Assembly (NCBI RefSeq): GCF_932526225.1
Contig: NC_064037.1
Span: 5,909,703 to 5,973,702, forward strand
Source of the DNA: Nematostella vectensis
Lineage: Eukaryota > Cnidaria > Anthozoa > Actiniaria > Edwardsiidae
DNA: 64,000 nucleotides
Direction: 5' to 3'
Part shown: positions 12,262 through 26,164 of the stretch, piece after piece
How the letters are laid out: the number at the start of each line of letters is the position of its first letter
Numbering within the stretch: the stretch's first letter is position 1
Made by a program: the position numbers and the translations under genes
The notes under the pieces: generated by a model
The model's input: the letters and a program-made list of their open reading frames with translations, nothing else
What the model was told of the DNA's origin: nothing
Databases searched by the model: none

Positions 12262-15200
12262 ATGGCTTCCGCCGGTAAATGGGAAGTGGTTGGAAAAGGA
12301 GGGAAAAAGAGGCAGCATAATGACAAAAAGAAAGAAAAATTTTCATCAGCAGATGCTCCAAAGCTAGACGTTGCAAGTGAGTGGTCTAACGTAAATTTCG
12401 AGCATGTGGATCGCTATTTTTGTCATGTAAACACGAATTCGTTAGTGATTGGCCGGCGATCGTTATGACACGTATAACTTTGTGGCTCATCTTTTTTTCT
12501 TTATTAAATGTTAGGTTACTTTACTGAAATTTCAAGCACCTCTTATGTTGTGCGACAATTCAACTTTTACTATGGACTATCTAGCGGTATCTGTGGTCGT
12601 GGCCATGTGTATCATTGTCCTTTTGTTGTTTTCACCTCTAATATCATAGACGAAGCTACTCTCTTTCTTGTACTGAAAAAACCGAATCAAAGCACCCAGT
12701 TTTAGTTCCGATAGCAGCATAAAGAACCTAGGCTTCTAAACCACATCAAAACATTATTAATCTTAACAAAGGAATTTTTGATGGAGGCGGGCCACCATCC
12801 TCACAGTATTTATTTTTCTATCATTGAATTTACTTTCTACTTACAAAACACAATCACACTATTGAAACAATAAAACGCAATTCAAATTTAAAATGCCAAG
12901 TTTTGATTAAAACAGGGCATAATACAGCAGTTACACTAAGTGTTTATAAAAATGTACTAGGCATAAGAGCTATGCTTTAATTTTATAAAATGAATAGATG
13001 CCATCTAGTAAAGCCAGGCGCACACAGTGAGGAAAATTTCACACAGGAACGTTGCTCACCGCCTTGGAGCTACTAGCTTACTTGTCTTGTCACTTGTCGC
13101 GTTTGCCCAATAGGGCTTTGACTGAATCTATCTATTTATAGGCCCTGTCCCAGAGGCAGAAACTATCTACCAAGCATTTGACATCCATGACAAAAAGCAA
13201 CAGAACAAGAACAATCACTTTGATCCTTATGCAGAAGCCAGCAATGACAATGAATCACAGAAAAACCAGGAACCCAAGAAAACTGTGATCAAGAAAAAAG
13301 CTCCCCCTCCCAAGCCTCCCAAACCAGAGCAACAGCAGCTGGAAGAGGCTCTACAGAAGGTACCGTAAATGACCCAATAAATGCCCAGAGTTTATTAAAT
13401 TTTGATGGTCTGAGGGGCGGGGGGGGGGGGGGGGGGGAGGCATTCAATAGATAGAAGGTCTTTATTAGAGCGGGGCTTTCTTTATAAACTATAATTCAAC
13501 AAACCCAAGTGCAGTGGGGTTGTTATCTCAGTCGGGATCAAGTTAAATTATTGCCTGCGTGGCAAGTGTTTTTTCTCACCCAGTAGAAGCCTACAGTAGC
13601 TCAAAGTAAGATAGAGGGTAATTTAGAGGGTTGTAAGCTTAGGGGGGCAGGGGGTGTTTATTAGATAGTAGGTGTTCTTTAGATGGATATTAATGCAAGG
13701 ATTAGTTGTGGGTTAAGCCGTAATTATCAAAAAGCACTAAAAAATGACAATATCTTATTTGTTGTGCTTCCAAATTCCTTGGAACTTTCAACTCATCGTT
13801 TGGTTATTAGTTATGTTATTAGTCACAACCACAAACTTTTTATGTCTTCTACAGGTCCTGAGACCTTATTTCAATTTTGTGGTGAAATGTCTTGTTATTT
13901 ATTTTTATTTGGTACTCTAGAGGACCTGGATAAATAATGCAAATGTGCCAAAATAGAACTAACCTTAATGGATTGTAGCAGCAATTTATAAACCTGCGGT
14001 TAAACAATCCTCAAGTGAACATTCATCATGTTTTCCTGTTCAATTTATCTCAGGTTGAGCTTGACCAGCTGAGAAACATCCTAGCCAAGGACCAAGAAGC
14101 CTTTCCTAACAACCCGTCAGTAAGTATTTAAAAGAACTTCAGTTTATTGAGATTGATTATGAGTAAGATGATTAAAGATGGGAGCATCCTTGGTGTGGGT
14201 AGACACATTGAACTTTCCCTTTGCTTCTGTCTGTATGAGATTCTAAACGAAAACTTGCAAAAAAGGTATCTTTTAGTAGAGCTGCATGCCTATTTTTGTT
14301 AGTGTTTCTGCAGGGCCATAGCTAGCACAGGATCAAGGGGGCAGGTCCCCCTCTACCTTGCAGTAAAAATTTACAAAGGACCTTTGTAATAAAATGATGT
14401 TCTAGCAACCCCAGTCAATACAAGCTGATGCCTCCTAATTTTTCTGGATGCTGTATGGCTCTGGTCTGTTAGCAGAAAATTGACTTTGGTTGAAAGGATT
14501 GAACAATGAAGGTTTGGCGCAGCTTAAAGCACTTTTTATCTTTTGCAATTACAGCTTTGGTTGAAGGATCTAGCATCATACATTCATCTCCATCTCCAAA
14601 ATGTCCCTGAGAGAGACCCTGTGTTTGAAGACAAGCCCAAAGGTACATGTACTAAGAGCAAGGCATGATCGTCATCCCATCATCATGTGATGTTAACTCA
14701 GTGCCTTTTGTTATTTTTCTAGACTATCCCATGTGCCTTCTCAAAAAGGATGTCAAGGGGGTCCTTATGAATGCTCTGAAGAAATCTTCAGAGACAACGT
14801 TAGAAATCTTCTTTCAGTACTGCATGAATGAGATGGTGCAAGAAATGAGCAGAGGTAGGGAGGATTTGAGAAGCTGCTAAAATAGGGTGTTGTTACTTAT
14901 TGTGCAGATACAGTACACACTAAAAACAGTAATATGATTTATTTTTCATTTTGTTAATGTAATCGGTAGAATTTAAAGGTATGATGGAGACTACATGAAT
15001 CCTTGTCCATAGGTCACAAGCAATTAATAAACCAAGAAGTGATCATCAATATGTTTAATAATTAAATTTAATTAACACAGATGATCATATTTTAAACGGG
15101 CCCATTAAAGTGGAATAATTTGATTGATGAATTCTACCTTGGTCTATTACTGCGGGTATTCTAATTTGTTTCCGAAAAGAATATGCTGAAATTTGACATG

Positions 15201-15312
15201 CTAGCAAAAACTTTTTGAACGGTACGGTACCAACAGTATTAAAACTAAGTTTAGTTACAAGTCGACTCAGCAAGACCTCGTTGGTCGAGCGGACACTTGT
15301 CTCGTACAGCAC

Positions 15313-15362
<50 letters not shown>

Positions 15363-15594
15363 TGATGATGATAATAATAATAATAATAATTTTTTTTAAT
15401 AATAATAACTTTATTGCACTTACTTAAACAACTCAATTTACAATTTTAGAATTACTAAATATTTCTTTTATAAATGATTTTTCTTGATTCATTAGAATTT
15501 GATTATTTACAAAATTGAGCTATACTATTAAAAGTCGTGATTAAAATAATACTAATAATAATAATAATAATGTAATAATTTTAATATAATAATT

Positions 15595-15686
<92 letters not shown>

Positions 15687-18600
15687 TAATAGTAATAAAA
15701 ATAAAAATAATAGTAATAGTAATAGTAATAGTTTTATAGTAATAGTAATACAGTAGAAATTAATTAATTTATTTATTAATTATAATGTTCTTGTTGTGTC
15801 ATGACATCTAAAAAGAAAAAAAAGGTATGTTCTCTCAGCATCTTTGATGTGTTCATGCTTTGTTCAGTATCCTGTATAACTTTTATGCACACAAGAAAAT
15901 AACTAGAAAAATAAATTTGCGTTCATGAGTTGGCTCACAGAGCCTTTGATTTCTAATATGCATCAAATAAGAACCCAGGAAGACCAAGATTACCTGTTAT
16001 GATACCTTTTGTGATCATGTCAGTTTTCTGCAAGTTCAGTATTCGTGAATTAACACAGGATGATATGGTAGAGCAAAAATAATATTAGTGGGTGTGTGAT
16101 TGTGTGGGGGGGGGGGGGGGGTACATGACACAGAACACACGGTTAAATTATCATTGTTTGTGTTTTGTAAGGCCCCCTGGCTCTGCCATCCATCATCGTT
16201 AATAATGAGCATTGCATGACTGACACAAAGAACAGCTGCACAAGAAAGTATGACAACTGTTGATTTGTTGTTTTAAGGGCATTCAGTCTATGGCCTTCAG
16301 TTGATGATCCAATGTGCAGTCTGTAGCAGTCCTACACTGACAGTGTCCAAAGTAGATGAGGTAAAAGAGATCAACTGCTTTACCTTGACTGTTTGATACT
16401 GTATGAACCAAAATGGAGACCCTTAACCTGCAACACCTGTCTAGTATCATTCCGCAAAACATATCCTATCAGACAACCACACTCTACCTTTGTGTGCTTA
16501 CCATGTACACTTAGTTTGGTGTACATAGGTACTTGTGCCATGTGGTAATGCCCAGGAGATTCTTAATCTTGTTGTTTTCCTTGCTGTGAGAGATTATGAT
16601 TTTTAATGATGTTCATCACCTTTCTCTATCAGTATGAAGATATGTTGATTGGAAGGAAAAGTCGCCCTAAGGAGGCACTAGCTATCATGTGGGCTCTAGG
16701 TCAACTCCCCAACAACAACCCAACTCAAGGAATGGCAGGTATTGAAATTATCCCTTAAATATATCTGCTCCCAATAGTAGACTTTTGTCATGTAACCATC
16801 AGGCTTAAGCTCCAAAATTGCACATTGTTTGAGCAGGTCTGGCTAAATCTAGTGTAAATACCAATTCTCAATTGCAGTTTATTCCATCAAACACTTAATA
16901 ATTAGAGTAATAATAATCATAATTTTCAATATTGCTCACAATTTTTAGTGTGGTTGAGGGTCATGATGCCTGTGCTTAGCACCAAACAACTTGCCAAATA
17001 CGCTATCTCCTACTTGGAGGATACCCTCAGGTCAGATATGTGTAGTAATATAAATAGGAACCTTAAGCAACGACTATGACGACATGGACAACCAGGGCAG
17101 AAAACAATGGCATTGCATTGCAATTCAATAGAAGCATGTTAACATTTATTGCCAAATATGCTTTCTCCTACTTGGAAAATACCCCCAGGTCAGATATGTG
17201 TAGTAATATAAATAGGAACCTTAAGCAACGACTATGACGACATGGACAACCAGGGTAGAAAACAATGGCATTGCATTGCAATTCAATAGAAGCATGTTAA
17301 CAGTTATTGCCAAATATGCTTTCTCCTACTTGGAAAATACCCTCAGGCCAGATATGTGTAGTAATATAAATAGGAACCTTAAGCAACGACTATGACGACA
17401 TGGACAACCAGGGCAGAAAACAATGGCATTGCATTGCAATTCAATAGAAGCATGTTAACAGTTATTGCCAAATATGCTTTCTCCTACTTGGAAAATACCT
17501 CCAGGTCAGATATGTGTAGTAATATAAATAGGAACCTTAAGCAACAACAAAAATGACAACAACATGAACAACCAGGGCAGAAAAAAATGGAATTGCATTG
17601 CAGTTCAATAGAAGCATGTTACATGTGTTTTATCTTCAGTCGTTTTTCACCAATCCATGATGCGTATCATGATCAGTTGTGGACACAAATGTTTGCCCTG
17701 TAAATCTCTTTAACTATGACTTCTACTGTAGTATAAATGTTCTTTATTCTTATGTTTATTTTTATTTGTTTCTGTTTTCATTTTCCTTTGCAACTAGGCA
17801 CGGCTTTGCAACTAGGAGTTAAACACCAAGTGTGAACACATTTTACCATCCTCGTTGTCCTAGCTGTCATCATTGCCATTGCTTAAGGTTCTTAAATAAT
17901 GTTCTCATTAAGGAAATTAATTATCATCCAATGCCAAGAGTTATAAACAAGCTGCCTGTATGATAACTTAGACCATGTTGGGAAAAAATATATATATTTA
18001 GTGAAAAACTGCCTTGTTTTCACATTTTTAATAAATGTTTTCAGCCTATGTGATACAAGGTCATTGCCCAGAGTTCTAGCTGCACAAGACTTCCTTGCAA
18101 TCATGCACATCACTTTTGCATCCAATTCACCCCTGACAGGAAATCACAGGTGTGTGCCAAATGTTTAGAAATAATTTCAAGTAGAAACACTCTAAATTTA
18201 GTGTTGCACTTGCTGTAGCAAGCGGAGACCAATAAAACACAATAAGGCTTTGAAATCCCCTCCACCAAATGGAGTTGAACATGAAAAAGACCCTCGAGAT
18301 GGTAGTAAAAGGTAAAACTAGAAGCCTATTCCAGAGTCCATTGAGGGTATAGTTAGAAAGAATGAACTGAAACTGTTAGGGATCACGATCCATGAGGATC
18401 CATGTAATTGGGACACTCAATTTGAAACATGTTGTCGAAAGCTAGTTCCAGATTGTATATTCTTAGGGTCTGTAAGTACTATGGATACTCTTCACATGAC
18501 CTCACGGTGCTTTTTAATAGTCTTAAATAGTCTTTAATAATGTCACTTTTTACCTACACAATGGAGGTCTGGGCCTCTGCCCACCATACTAAGTATCTAT

Positions 18601-21600
18601 CACGTATAGATAAGTTTTGCAAAAGAGCTTTTCGTTATGGTTACACTAGCGAGTACTTTTCCATTGCTGATTTCATCTCTGAGAGAGACAGAAGTCTCTG
18701 GGTCAAGATTACTGGGAACAGCAACCACCCACTCCACGATTTTTTGCCACCTCCAAGGAATAGGTGTCTGAGAGCTAAAGACCATAACTACATTCTGCCT
18801 CGTGTACATACTGAGCGCTTAAAGCATTGTTTTATAAACAGATGGCTTTTCAATTTTGTAAAGACCTAATCCGGTACATAGATCTCTAATGTAGTATCCA
18901 GTAATGTTTATGAATTTACAAATAATAGTTTTTTTTTTCACTAGAATTGTAAAGTTACACGTTTGCATGTAACTATTGTTTTTAATAAAGATCTTACCTA
19001 CCTACCGACCACAAAGTAGAAAACTTACTGTGGACCTATGAAAGTATCATTTTTGTGCCCCCACCCCTCCCTGCAGAAACTAATGCTTTAAAGTCTGCTC
19101 TATCAAGCCGTTTAGCCAGTAGGGTTTATGAGCATACTTTAGATATCACCTCTAAGGATAAAAAGAATGGTAACCAAGAGAGTGCTTACCATGTCAATAG
19201 TCCTGCCCTGGAACATATGTATAGACCTTAACAGCATTCTTGAAATTGCATCAAATATTATACAACAAGAAAACAATAGAACAATAGAAAACAATAGAAA
19301 ACCATGAATAACTTATTTCTTTTTTTCAGTCTGCAGAGAAAAATGTTATCAATGTACCCCAAACTAAAGGTATGATGATGCATTTTGAAATCATTTGAAG
19401 CTATTTTATATGTAATAACATTTGTTTTCATTGTCTGCAGGCAATGACATTTGCAAGTGACCCTGCTTCATGTGGCCAGGCATACTTCCTTCACTTGCTT
19501 GCTCTACTGGGAGGAGAGGACCTTACGGTTGAACACTTGACTGAGGTCAGTAAACGCTCTTCACAAACAGCTGCAGACATACCCTTCTAGCAGAGCTTTC
19601 TTCCTGTTTGTTTCTGTTAGTTCACTTATCCGTGTCGCATCTATGTTCTTTCGCATTCTTGTTTGTTTGTGTCCATAGGAGAAACCTTTGTAGTAAGCCG
19701 CTATCTCATTCCATCTTTTTTTTTTTTTTATCATCTAGAATAATCTACTCAATAATTTGCTCAATGAAAGAACCATGTCTCACGTTTATAAACTTACAGG
19801 TCCTGGACTGTCTGACCTACTGCCTGGAAAAGGATGCAGCCAGCTTTTCTCTGTGGGTGGAGCACTACCCCACAACATTAAATGAGTCAAGGTGGGTTGA
19901 TCAATAAAGAAATGACTTCAGACTTGACTTCAGACTCTATTAATCATATAGTAATCTCTTTTTCCACGATTGACCAGTGTTATATCGTTTTATTTGTCAG
20001 CGTTTTACTCTATCACATCATCGATACGTGGAACACAAGAGCAAATAAGGTAAGAGTGTGAACACTTGTGTTATTAACAAAGACTAACCCCCTGCAGTTT
20101 TGCTGGTAATGTCAAAGATGAAAAGTGGGGTATGTGAGGCCAAGAAGGCCGGCTCCAGGGTCTCTTCAAAAAGACAGTTTTCCCCAAAAAAATCGTCCAT
20201 TTTGAAAGCGCTCTCGTGTGAGCATTATTTGCGCGATCTCTCTAACTCTTACAAATACGAAAGAAACAAAAAACCGTAAATGCCAAGTTCATTTTAATAC
20301 TAAAGGTTATAATTGAGATTAATTGAAGGTCGTATAATGTGAGATACCTCTAAATAATGCTATCACAAATGAATCTGGTTTAAAGAATCACGCCTTATAA
20401 TGGATTCTAGGTGGAATCAAGCGAGGCCATTGGGTTACTGAACGTTTTACATTTCCTTGCAGGTCAACAAGGAAAAGGTGCACCAGGCTGTAACCAGCTT
20501 TCAAGTTTTTAACAGTCTCGAGACGTCCAAAGGCAAGCAGCTGGTGAGTGTCTGATTGGTTGAGGCGGGTCATGTGACAACAGGGATTTATAGGACAGTG
20601 AATCGGATCTATAAGATGAACAATCCTCCTATTGAAACATAGGGGCCTATCACAAGTCAATTAAGAAATGTGGAGAGCAAGGAGACCGATTGTCGGATTC
20701 TTCCTTTCTCGTGGGATTAAGAAAATAGCCCATCGGTCGTCACGTGTTCAAATTCTCCCAACAGCGTGGTTCAAGGTCCTAAATGTTGTTATGATCACGG
20801 TTGCCAGGTTGTTTACATTGCGACGGCTGGTACCTGCTGAAGTAGTTCCATCTCATTGATATTCAAATTTACAAAACATCAAGTGCAATTAACAACTGCA
20901 AAAACAACTGGGGGGGACTTCTTTTCTGGATTCCTCCCAGGGGCATTAACATGGCTGGTGTTGTTTTATTTGCAGCCGGGACTAGAGAACTGCATCACAG
21001 CCTGCAGGGTAAGTATACAGAGCTTTCTATCCGCCTTTACCAGAAACCAGCACTTTGAGGTCTTCCTGTGTCAATCATGAGATCTGCATAGGGTTCTTAG
21101 CCAATCAGCTTCGTGCATTTGGTCGTGAGGTCCCGTCCCAAGCGTCTCACCCGGGAATGATGCACGGTCAAGTTGGGCCTTGTTTTCGTATATTTTCTTA
21201 GTTCGGTCGTAAGTTGAAGAGAAGTAGCAAATTCTGTGAAGTAGTTCCAACTTCTAACAAACAGCGATCGTTGATTCCTACTGGTGCCACTGGTGTTTTC
21301 TTTTCGTGTGCAAACAATGGCAACCTCCGAGGAAAAGACGGTAAGGCTGAATATTACTTCTTGTTATTGGCAGCTATACAACCGTTCGACACTCGCACCA
21401 TCATTTCAGGATGAACCGTTTAAATTTGTTACTTAATTTCACTAGCAAGTGATCACGATAATGATGTCCAAAAGACGATTACCCTTTTTAATTATTTCCA
21501 TAAAACAAAGTGTATTCTATCAGTAGCAAGTTGAAAGTTATGTAAAAACCGAATACTCAGTTGCAAAATTACTAAGGTTTTTTTTTTTCGAATCATGGTT

Positions 21601-24600
21601 ATACTAGTACTACTTGATGTCTTGGAACGAGTAATCTATTAATCAAGAGTTAGTACGTTATTGGCTTCGAAAATGTTCTAATTTTGAACGCTGATAATTT
21701 AAGCCGTTTCCCTTGTGTTTGTTCAATTGTCGTATGTCATCGTTCAAGGCTGACATTGTATAATCAGACCAAAAGTGAACGTCCAAGCGTTCATACTAGA
21801 TAGTCCGTATGGAGTACGGCCCAGCTGATACTAATCTATTATTTTTCGTAGAGCGAAATACAAAAATATTATTTGTTGTCAATCTTCCATACTTTCAACT
21901 CTATTATTATTCGATGAGTACCTGTTAGTTTTAATATGGTACACTTTCCAACCGTCTGCGGTCGGACGAATGTCTTGTCTTATTATTGGTTGATATCATA
22001 GCTTTTTGCTGTTTTTCAATGTTGTCCTAAAATAGGAGAAAAAAAATCACCACGAATGTTTAGGTTAATGGCATTATGCCCATGGCGTTATGTCGGACAG
22101 TTAAAAGATTACGCGCGCCTATGTCGTTATGTCACAAGTGTGCACCAGGCATAAGCAAACATTGTACTTTAACTCCCTCTTAAGCGGTTATTTTTTTATT
22201 CTAAGGTGTCCGATGACGAGAAAGTTCATTATGGTTTTTGATTTTAGGTTGTGGAGGAGAAAAGCCAGCAGTCATCATGCTTTTCGGTCCGCTGTCTCCT
22301 CAAGCTGCTCATGCTCCTCTTGATCGCCGCTGTCTCGTATGACGTGTGCAGGCATGGCGGTTACCAAGGTAACAACACAGGGGGCTCGCCAGGGGTCTAT
22401 GTGTTTAATACCATGGGTGCAAAAAGCTTCAAAATTCACTCTTTTACTCAAACCGTCTTTGGCCGTCTGTCGTCGTTTGTGTGAGTGAGTGAAGCTTAGA
22501 GCCTTCCGTGCCCATGTTATTTAGGGACCAACCATATATAAGGGTATATAAGGGAGGCATAAATCCTGGAAAAAATTATCTGCCTTTGGCAACGAGACAA
22601 GGGGCCAGAGGGTCGGGAAAAAAGGGAGATAAAGTGAAAGAAAAATGTTGAATAGATTGTCCCAGGGAAGTATCCACAGTTCTAATCGATTGTCCAATGT
22701 TCTAAATGTTTGGACTACCCCGATTGTCCCGTACCCCGATTGTCCAATGTTTGCTTTCTCTATGTACTAGGCAGCAAGACGGCGCGCTTCGCTCAAGAGT
22801 ATGGAATCGAACAGGGAACAATCAAAGCCTATGGTCATGTCAAACACGCCTTCGATAAGGGAAATAGGTAAACCTTCCCATTGGTCAGTCACGCTAAACA
22901 CGCCTCCGATAAGGGAAATAGGTAAACCTTCCCATTGGTCAGTCACGCTAAACACGCCTTCGATAAGGGAAATAGGTAAACCTTCCCATTGGTCAGTCAC
23001 GCTAAACACGCCTTCGATAAGGGAAATAGTCAAACCTTCCCATTGGTCAGTCACGCTTAACACGCCTTCGATAAGGGAAATAGGTAAACCTTCCCATTGG
23101 TCAGTCACGCTAAACACGCCTTCGATAAGGGAAATAGGTAAACCTTTCCATTGGTCAGTCACGCTAAACACGCCTTCGATAAGGGAAATAGGTAAACCTT
23201 CCATTGGTCAGTCACGCTAAACACGCCTTCGATAAGGGAAATAGGTAAACCTTTCCATTGGTCAGTCACGCTAAACACGCCTTCGATAAGGGAAATAGGT
23301 AAACCTTCCATTGGTCAGTCACGCTAAACACGCCTTCGATAAGGGAAATAGGTAAACCTTTCCATTGGTCAGTCACGCTAAACACGCCTTCGATAAGGGA
23401 AATAGGTAAACCTTCCCATTGGTCAGTCACGCTAAACACGCCTTCGATAAGGGAAATAGGTAAACCTTCCATTGGTCAGTCACGCTAAACACGCCTTCGA
23501 TAAGGGAAATAGGTAAACCTTTCCATTGGTCAGTCACGCTAAACACGCCTTCGATAAGGGGAAATAGGTAAACCTTCCCATTGGTCAGTCACACTAAACA
23601 CGCCTTCGATAAGGGAAATAGGTAAACCTTTCCATTGGTCAGTCACGCTAAACACGCCTTCGATAAGGGAAATAGGTAAACCTTCCCATTGGTCAGTCAC
23701 GCTAAACACGCCTTCGATAAGGGAAATAGTCAAACCTTCCCATTGGTCAGTCACGCTTAACACGCCTTCGATAAGGGAAATAGGTAAACCTTCCCATTGG
23801 TCAGTCACGCTAAACACGCCTTCGATAAGGGAAATAGGTAAACCTTTCCATTGGTCAGTCACGCTAAACACGCCTTCGATAAGGGAAATAGGTAAACCTT
23901 CCATTGGTCAGTCACGCTAAACACGCCTTCGATAAGGGAAATAGGTAAACCTTTCCATTGGTCAGTCACGCTAAACACGCCTTCGATAAGGGAAATAGGT
24001 AAACCTTCCATTGGTCAGTCACGCTAAACACGCCTTCGATAAGGGAAATAGGTAAACCTTTCCATTGGTCAGTCACGCTAAACACGCCTTCGATAAGGGA
24101 AATAGGTAAACCTTCCCATTGGTCAGTCACGCTAAACACGCCTTCGATAAGGGAAATAGGTAAACCTTCCATTGGTCAGTCACGCTAAACACGCCTTCGA
24201 TAAGGGAAATAGGTAAACCTTCCCATTGGTCAGTCACACTAAACACGCCTTCGATAAGGGAAATAGGTAAACCTTCCCATTGGTCAGTCACGCTAAACAC
24301 GCCTTCGATAAGTGAAATAGATAAACCTTCCCATTGGTCAGTCACGCTAAACACGCCTTCGATAAGGGAAATAGGTAAACCTTCCCATTGGTCAGTCACG
24401 CTAAACACGCCTTCGATAAGGGAAATAGGTAAACCTTCCCATTCGTCAGTCACGCTAAACACGCCTTCGATAAGGGAAATAGTCAAACCTTCCTATTGCT
24501 ACATCCTGTCAACCACGTGTAAATATATGCGGATCAGGACATATCTGTGTCAGGCTGATTGGCTAATGTAATTCCTTGCTACTCTATGCCAAAAGGACGC

Positions 24601-26047
24601 TTTGTCACACAGATTGGCTAAGAGTAATTCTTTATCACGCTGTTTGGCTAGTGCAATTCTTGTCAATTATGAAATTACACCTTCCTCGTACCCTGATTGT
24701 CCAATATTCTAAAAACTTTACTAAGTTCGAGCCGTATTTTCAATGGTCGTTTGTTATTAACAGTTGGGTGCAAGAGAACTACCCCACTTACTACAGCAAG
24801 TTTCGCGAGTACGCGGACCCAGCCGGACAATACGCCATGGACAAGCTTACCCTAGCAGGACAGTTCATCGAGGAGCAGTCCAGACCAGCGCGTGCCTACC
24901 TGAACAAGAAAGTACCAGAGCTTCTAGAAAGGGTATACGCCTACCCTTTGATACACACCATTATCCTGATAATAATACCTCAAGCTACCCACCAAGCCAT
25001 ACCTTTTGGGTAGCACGGCGACACCCCTCCCGGCTTAGACCATCGGCCAATTGATTAATGAAATACAAAGTCTGTGGACACAAAGCATACACACAGACAT
25101 GTCGCGTTGTCGCTATGAAAAAAGGTGATGGGTATGGGCGAAAGTGGGAAATGAATGAATGCACCGATCCCCAATTTTCATGTCTCCCCCTCGCTTCTTT
25201 TACTCCCCTGCACACTTTATCCACCTACACAATTCCACTGCCCCTGAAATGAATACTAAACTCTTGCTTCCCTCAGGTCGAAAAGGAGGCCCCGGTGTAC
25301 TGGGCGATAGTGCACAGTCACGTGATGCACTGGTGGAATGTGGTGTGGCCGCCCACGCGGTACTATCTCATGATCGTCTGGGCGTTCCTACACGAGCACG
25401 TGCCGCCACTCATTGCTAATATACAGGCACTAGTGTTAGACCTCGCGCATAAAATCTACCTACTCGCCCCAGACTTCTTTAACTCAGTGGCCGCGTCGCT
25501 GGAGAGCCTGGGCCAGAAGATAGTTGAGAGGTTCCCGGATGTCGTTGCTGTTGTCCAGGAATACGCGGTCATCGCTTCAAACTTGGTCATGAACCTCGTC
25601 AACAACGTTATTGCGTGGTTACAGTCTGCGGCCGCTAGGTGAGATTACGAAATGCGAAATTCCTCCAATTCGCCCAGCAAGCCTCAAAGAGTTGGTAAAG
25701 AAGAGATGCAGAGGCGAGGCGCGCGCTAGGGATAGGGAGTAATATTTGCTCCATCATTTTCTCAAGGCGCACGGTGCCGCTATAATCTCTTTTGCGCAAA
25801 GCGCATGGGCCCTTTTGTATTGCGTTACGCCCTTGGATTCTACAGAGTTTGTATCCCAAACGTGTCATGCAGTGCTACTCAACTCATCGCCGATTCATAG
25901 CGAGAAACACCGGCTTAAAGCGAGAGCAGCATTCGTTAAAAGTTGATAAAGACATTTTTTTTTGTATCGCTTAATAATTCTTTCCGATTTTTTTTTTTTA
26001 GTAATGAGGACATTCCAGTTACTAATCAGAAGCCCTTCCCGAAATAA
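12262..26047 (+). CDS. TMEM214: TMEM214 homologue, ER transmembrane protein, 20 exons, 729 aa
   Basis: Exons: 12262-12376, 13142-13359, 14054-14119, 14555-14642, 14723-14854, 16278-16360, 16633-16738, 16949-17030, 18045-18149, 19330-19369, 19441-19545, 19800-19891, 20001-20049, 20463-20543, 20976-21008, 22248-22368, 22771-22867, 24764-24932, 25277-25638, 26002-26047. All introns are GT-AG and phases agree throughout. Family matches include the N-terminal GKWEVVGKGGKK, LWLKDLASYI, IMWALGQ, VWLRVMMPVLS and the Pro/Lys-rich segment in exon 2. A hydrophobic helix lies near residues 478-496 and an aromatic-rich membrane region in exon 19. Human TMEM214 (689 aa) is an ER protein reported to recruit procaspase-4 during ER-stress apoptosis; the anemone role is inferred. 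The ATG at 12262 was preferred over in-frame ATGs at 12223/12226 because it places WEVV as in the family. Introns 8 and 17 carry exon-derived tandem arrays; intron 9 holds a LINE fragment. Confidence 0.93.
15313..15770. repeat. (AAT)n microsatellite cluster in TMEM214 intron 5
   Basis: Interrupted AAT/AATAG runs occupy most of this 450-bp intronic stretch. Apparent poly-Ile/poly-Tyr frames are artefacts. Confidence 0.95.
16993..17626. repeat. 158-bp tandem repeat (4 copies) containing the 3' end of TMEM214 exon 8
   Basis: Copies begin at 16993, 17151, 17309 and 17467, exactly 158 bp apart. The first 38 bp of unit 1 are the last 38 bp of exon 8, followed by its donor (17031) and about 120 bp of intron. 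Units 2 and 4 repeat the donor as GTCAGATATG (17189, 17505); unit 3 has GC instead of GT (17347). The middle of the unit resembles, in inverted orientation, sequence at about 17825-17895, so a mobile fragment may have been caught up in the duplication. Confidence 0.92.
18450..19010 (+). mobile_element. 5'-truncated LINE 3' end (CR1/L2-like) in TMEM214 intron 9
   Basis: An open frame at 18540-18869 encodes a LINE reverse-transcriptase C-terminus (SRIDKFCKRAFRYGYT, then HPLHDFLPPPRNR, ending in FINRWLFNFV). It is followed by a short UTR ending in AATAAAGATCTTACCTACC, a (CTAC)n-like tail. The element lies in the same orientation as the host gene. The left boundary is approximate; upstream domains are missing. 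Confidence 0.8.
22838..24490. repeat. 53-54-bp minisatellite, 31 copies, containing the 3' end and donor of TMEM214 exon 17
   Basis: Each unit holds the last ~26 bases of exon 17 (AAACACGCCTTCGATAAGGG and following AAATAG), the 5' splice site GTAAAC, then about 27 bases ending ATTGGTCAGTCACGCT. Counting the exon itself, the CACGCCTTCGATAAG core occurs 31 times (one copy as CCTCCG). Units vary mainly in C/T runs (CTTCCC, CTTTCC, CTTCC). Long open frames on both strands through the array are artefacts of the 54-bp period. Confidence 0.95.
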
Positions 26048-26164
26048 CCTCGAAGGACTCTAGGAACAATTCAAATCCGAGACGCGGTCGAAGCCAAGAG
26101 CACACCTGGTCTCCAAGCCACGCACGATGACTCTACCTCCTACTCCTGAAATTCCATAACTCAA

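Noticed and set aside
22767-24486. Minus-strand frames repeating GLPISLIEGVFSVTDQW
   Set aside because: Antisense reading of the 54-bp array; no start context, no unique domain, frame broken at 53-bp units.
22838-24490. Regular repeats resembling a CRISPR array
   Set aside because: Units are contiguous with no unique spacers, the setting is an animal intron, and the repeat derives from TMEM214 exon 17.
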